From an uncultured Bacilli bacterium (GTDB taxonomy: Bacteria; Bacillota_I; Bacilli_A; RF39; UBA660): DNA of 5,679 nucleotides. Shown here piece after piece: positions 4,854 to 5,679 of the stretch. The position numbers and the translations under genes were made by a program. Where the stretch lies: NCBI GenBank assembly GCA_947630095.1, contig CANRGI010000086.1, forward strand, positions 1-5,679, given 5' to 3'. The notes beneath the pieces are model-generated. The model did not search any database and was not told the DNA's origin. It saw only the letters and a program-made list of their open reading frames with translations. The stretch's first letter is position 1; the number at the start of each line of letters is the position of its first letter.

Positions 4854-5679
4854 TTAATTTGTAGGTACTACTGAAGGTTCTGCTACTACCTCTTTTAAAG
4901 TACTCGATTCTTTTACAAATGTTTCTTCAGGCAAGTATATTCCTTGTGCACCTAAATATTCAAGCAAATGCGCTGATGGGTTTTTATAGTGTTCTACTCC
5001 ATCCATACCTTTAAAATATAACACATTTGTCTTTGGTTCATTTGTTTCTTCGTCAACATAGAATTCTGCTACTTCTACTATTTCTCTTTGGAATCTTCCG
5101 TATTTCTTTGACATATAGCCTTTTACGTGAACACCAATATGGATATATCTATGTATTGTTCTTAAGAATTGTTCAACATCTTGGTTTGTTTCAAGCAAAC
5201 TGTATAAACGCATTGGGATACCACTTGCTTTTTCAGAGTGTATTGTAGATAAGATATTGTGTCCACTACTGATTGAGTTACGTACAGCAGTAACTGCTTC
5301 TGCACTACGAACCTCTGATAGTAAAATCCATTTAGGGTTTTGACGCATACAAGTGACTAATACGTCACTATAACTCGCTATGTTGTTTGTTTTCATTGCA
5401 ACTATATCTCTATGAGGGAAGATTCTGTCTAAGTGTAGTTCTAGTGTATCTTCTATTGTTATTATTTTTTCATTTTCTTTTGTGTGACTTGCTAAATATT
5501 TAACAAGTTCAGTTTTACCACTACCGGTTTCTCCACTAACTAATATATTGCAGTGTCCTTCAACACATTTGAATAAAAAGTCGTGTATTGGAAGTGATAC
5601 ATAATTTTCAGTTAATAATTTCTCTTTGTTTAATCTTATTTTAGCAGGTGTTTTACGAATAACACACGCGATTCCATTT
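4854..5679 (-). CDS. CpaF/TadA-family secretion ATPase, partial (N-terminus beyond right edge)
   Basis: The C-terminal 274 residues are visible; the frame stays open to the right edge (first whole codon 5678-5676). An internal ATG at 5396 is not the start, because the catalytic core lies before it. Counting from the edge: Walker A GETGSGKT (49-56, bases 5511-5534), Asp box TIEDTLELHL (74-83), Walker B region WILLSEVRSAEA (117-128), His box STIHSEKASGIPMRL (144-158). This is the order in CpaF/TadA and other VirB11/PilB-type ATPases. The Walker B motif has Ser where Gly-Glu (VGE) is usual; the Glu is kept. A C-terminal region of about 115 residues (beta-rich to about 230, then a likely disordered end, ...AEPSVVPTN) follows. 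It would be a cytoplasmic hexamer driving pilin polymerisation through the TadB/TadC platform encoded directly downstream. Full-length CpaF proteins are usually about 400-500 aa, so a third or more is missing. Confidence 0.88.
   Translation of the reverse strand, partial: NGIACVIRKTPAKIRLNKEKLLTENYVSLPIHDFLFKCVEGHCNILVSGETGSGKTELVKYLASHTKENEKIITIEDTLELHLDRIFPHRDIVAMKTNNIASYSDVLVTCMRQNPKWILLSEVRSAEAVTAVRNSISSGHNILSTIHSEKASGIPMRLYSLLETNQDVEQFLRTIHRYIHIGVHVKGYMSKKYGRFQREIVEVAEFYVDEETNEPKTNVLYFKGMDGVEHYKNPSAHLLEYLGAQGIYLPEETFVKESSTLKEVVAEPSVVPTN

Noticed and set aside
5027..5248. Plus-strand open frame of 73 codons
   Set aside because: It lies opposite the conserved C-terminal region of the secretion ATPase, has no recognisable domain, and is the only plus-strand frame of note among minus-strand genes.
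1..5679. CRISPR array, tRNA, rRNA, insertion sequence or attachment site
   Set aside because: No spaced direct repeats, no cloverleaf-like segment, no transposase or integrase frame and no terminal inverted repeats were seen.

Overview
The window comes from an AT-rich, low-GC Gram-positive bacterium (Bacillota, most likely an uncultured gut-type Bacilli or Clostridia lineage). Evidence for this is the strong AGGAGG-type ribosome binding sites, near-consensus sigma-A promoters with 17-nt spacers, tight gene packing, and Tad-type pilus genes without any outer-membrane secretin. TGA, TAG and TAA are all used as stops, so the standard bacterial code fits. Every gene is on the minus strand, so transcription runs from high to low coordinates. 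No gene-free stretch exceeds 300 bases.

Right half (5679 to 3145): the motor and platform of a Tad/Flp-like type IV pilus. A CpaF/TadA-family secretion ATPase is cut by the right edge. It is followed by a TadB-like and then a TadC-like membrane platform protein, the last two sharing an ATGA overlap. A hairpin with a U-tract (about 3103-3131) ends this unit.

Middle (3085 to 2267): a two-gene unit with its own promoter and terminator, encoding two small antitoxin-type helix-turn-helix proteins, one MqsA-like without zinc cysteines and one HigA-like. No toxin gene is visible and there is no room for one. Hand-counted sample lines give about 24% GC here against about 34% in the flanking pilus genes, which suggests an inserted cassette.

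Left half (2248 to 1): a second pilus unit. A strong promoter drives a 99-aa cysteine-rich pilin-like protein, a 164-aa TadE-like pseudopilin-like protein and a TadZ/CpaE-like atypical ATPase. A separate near-consensus promoter then drives a small VirB2/TrbC-like membrane protein that runs off the left edge.

Taken together, the ATPase would power assembly on the TadB/TadC platform, TadZ/CpaE would position the machine, and the two small single-TM proteins would be its substrates or tip components. The prepilin peptidase is not in the window. The least ordinary parts are the cysteine-rich pilin with its unusual short leader, the split of the pilus locus by a toxin-less HTH pair, and the VirB2-like gene next to a Tad locus.
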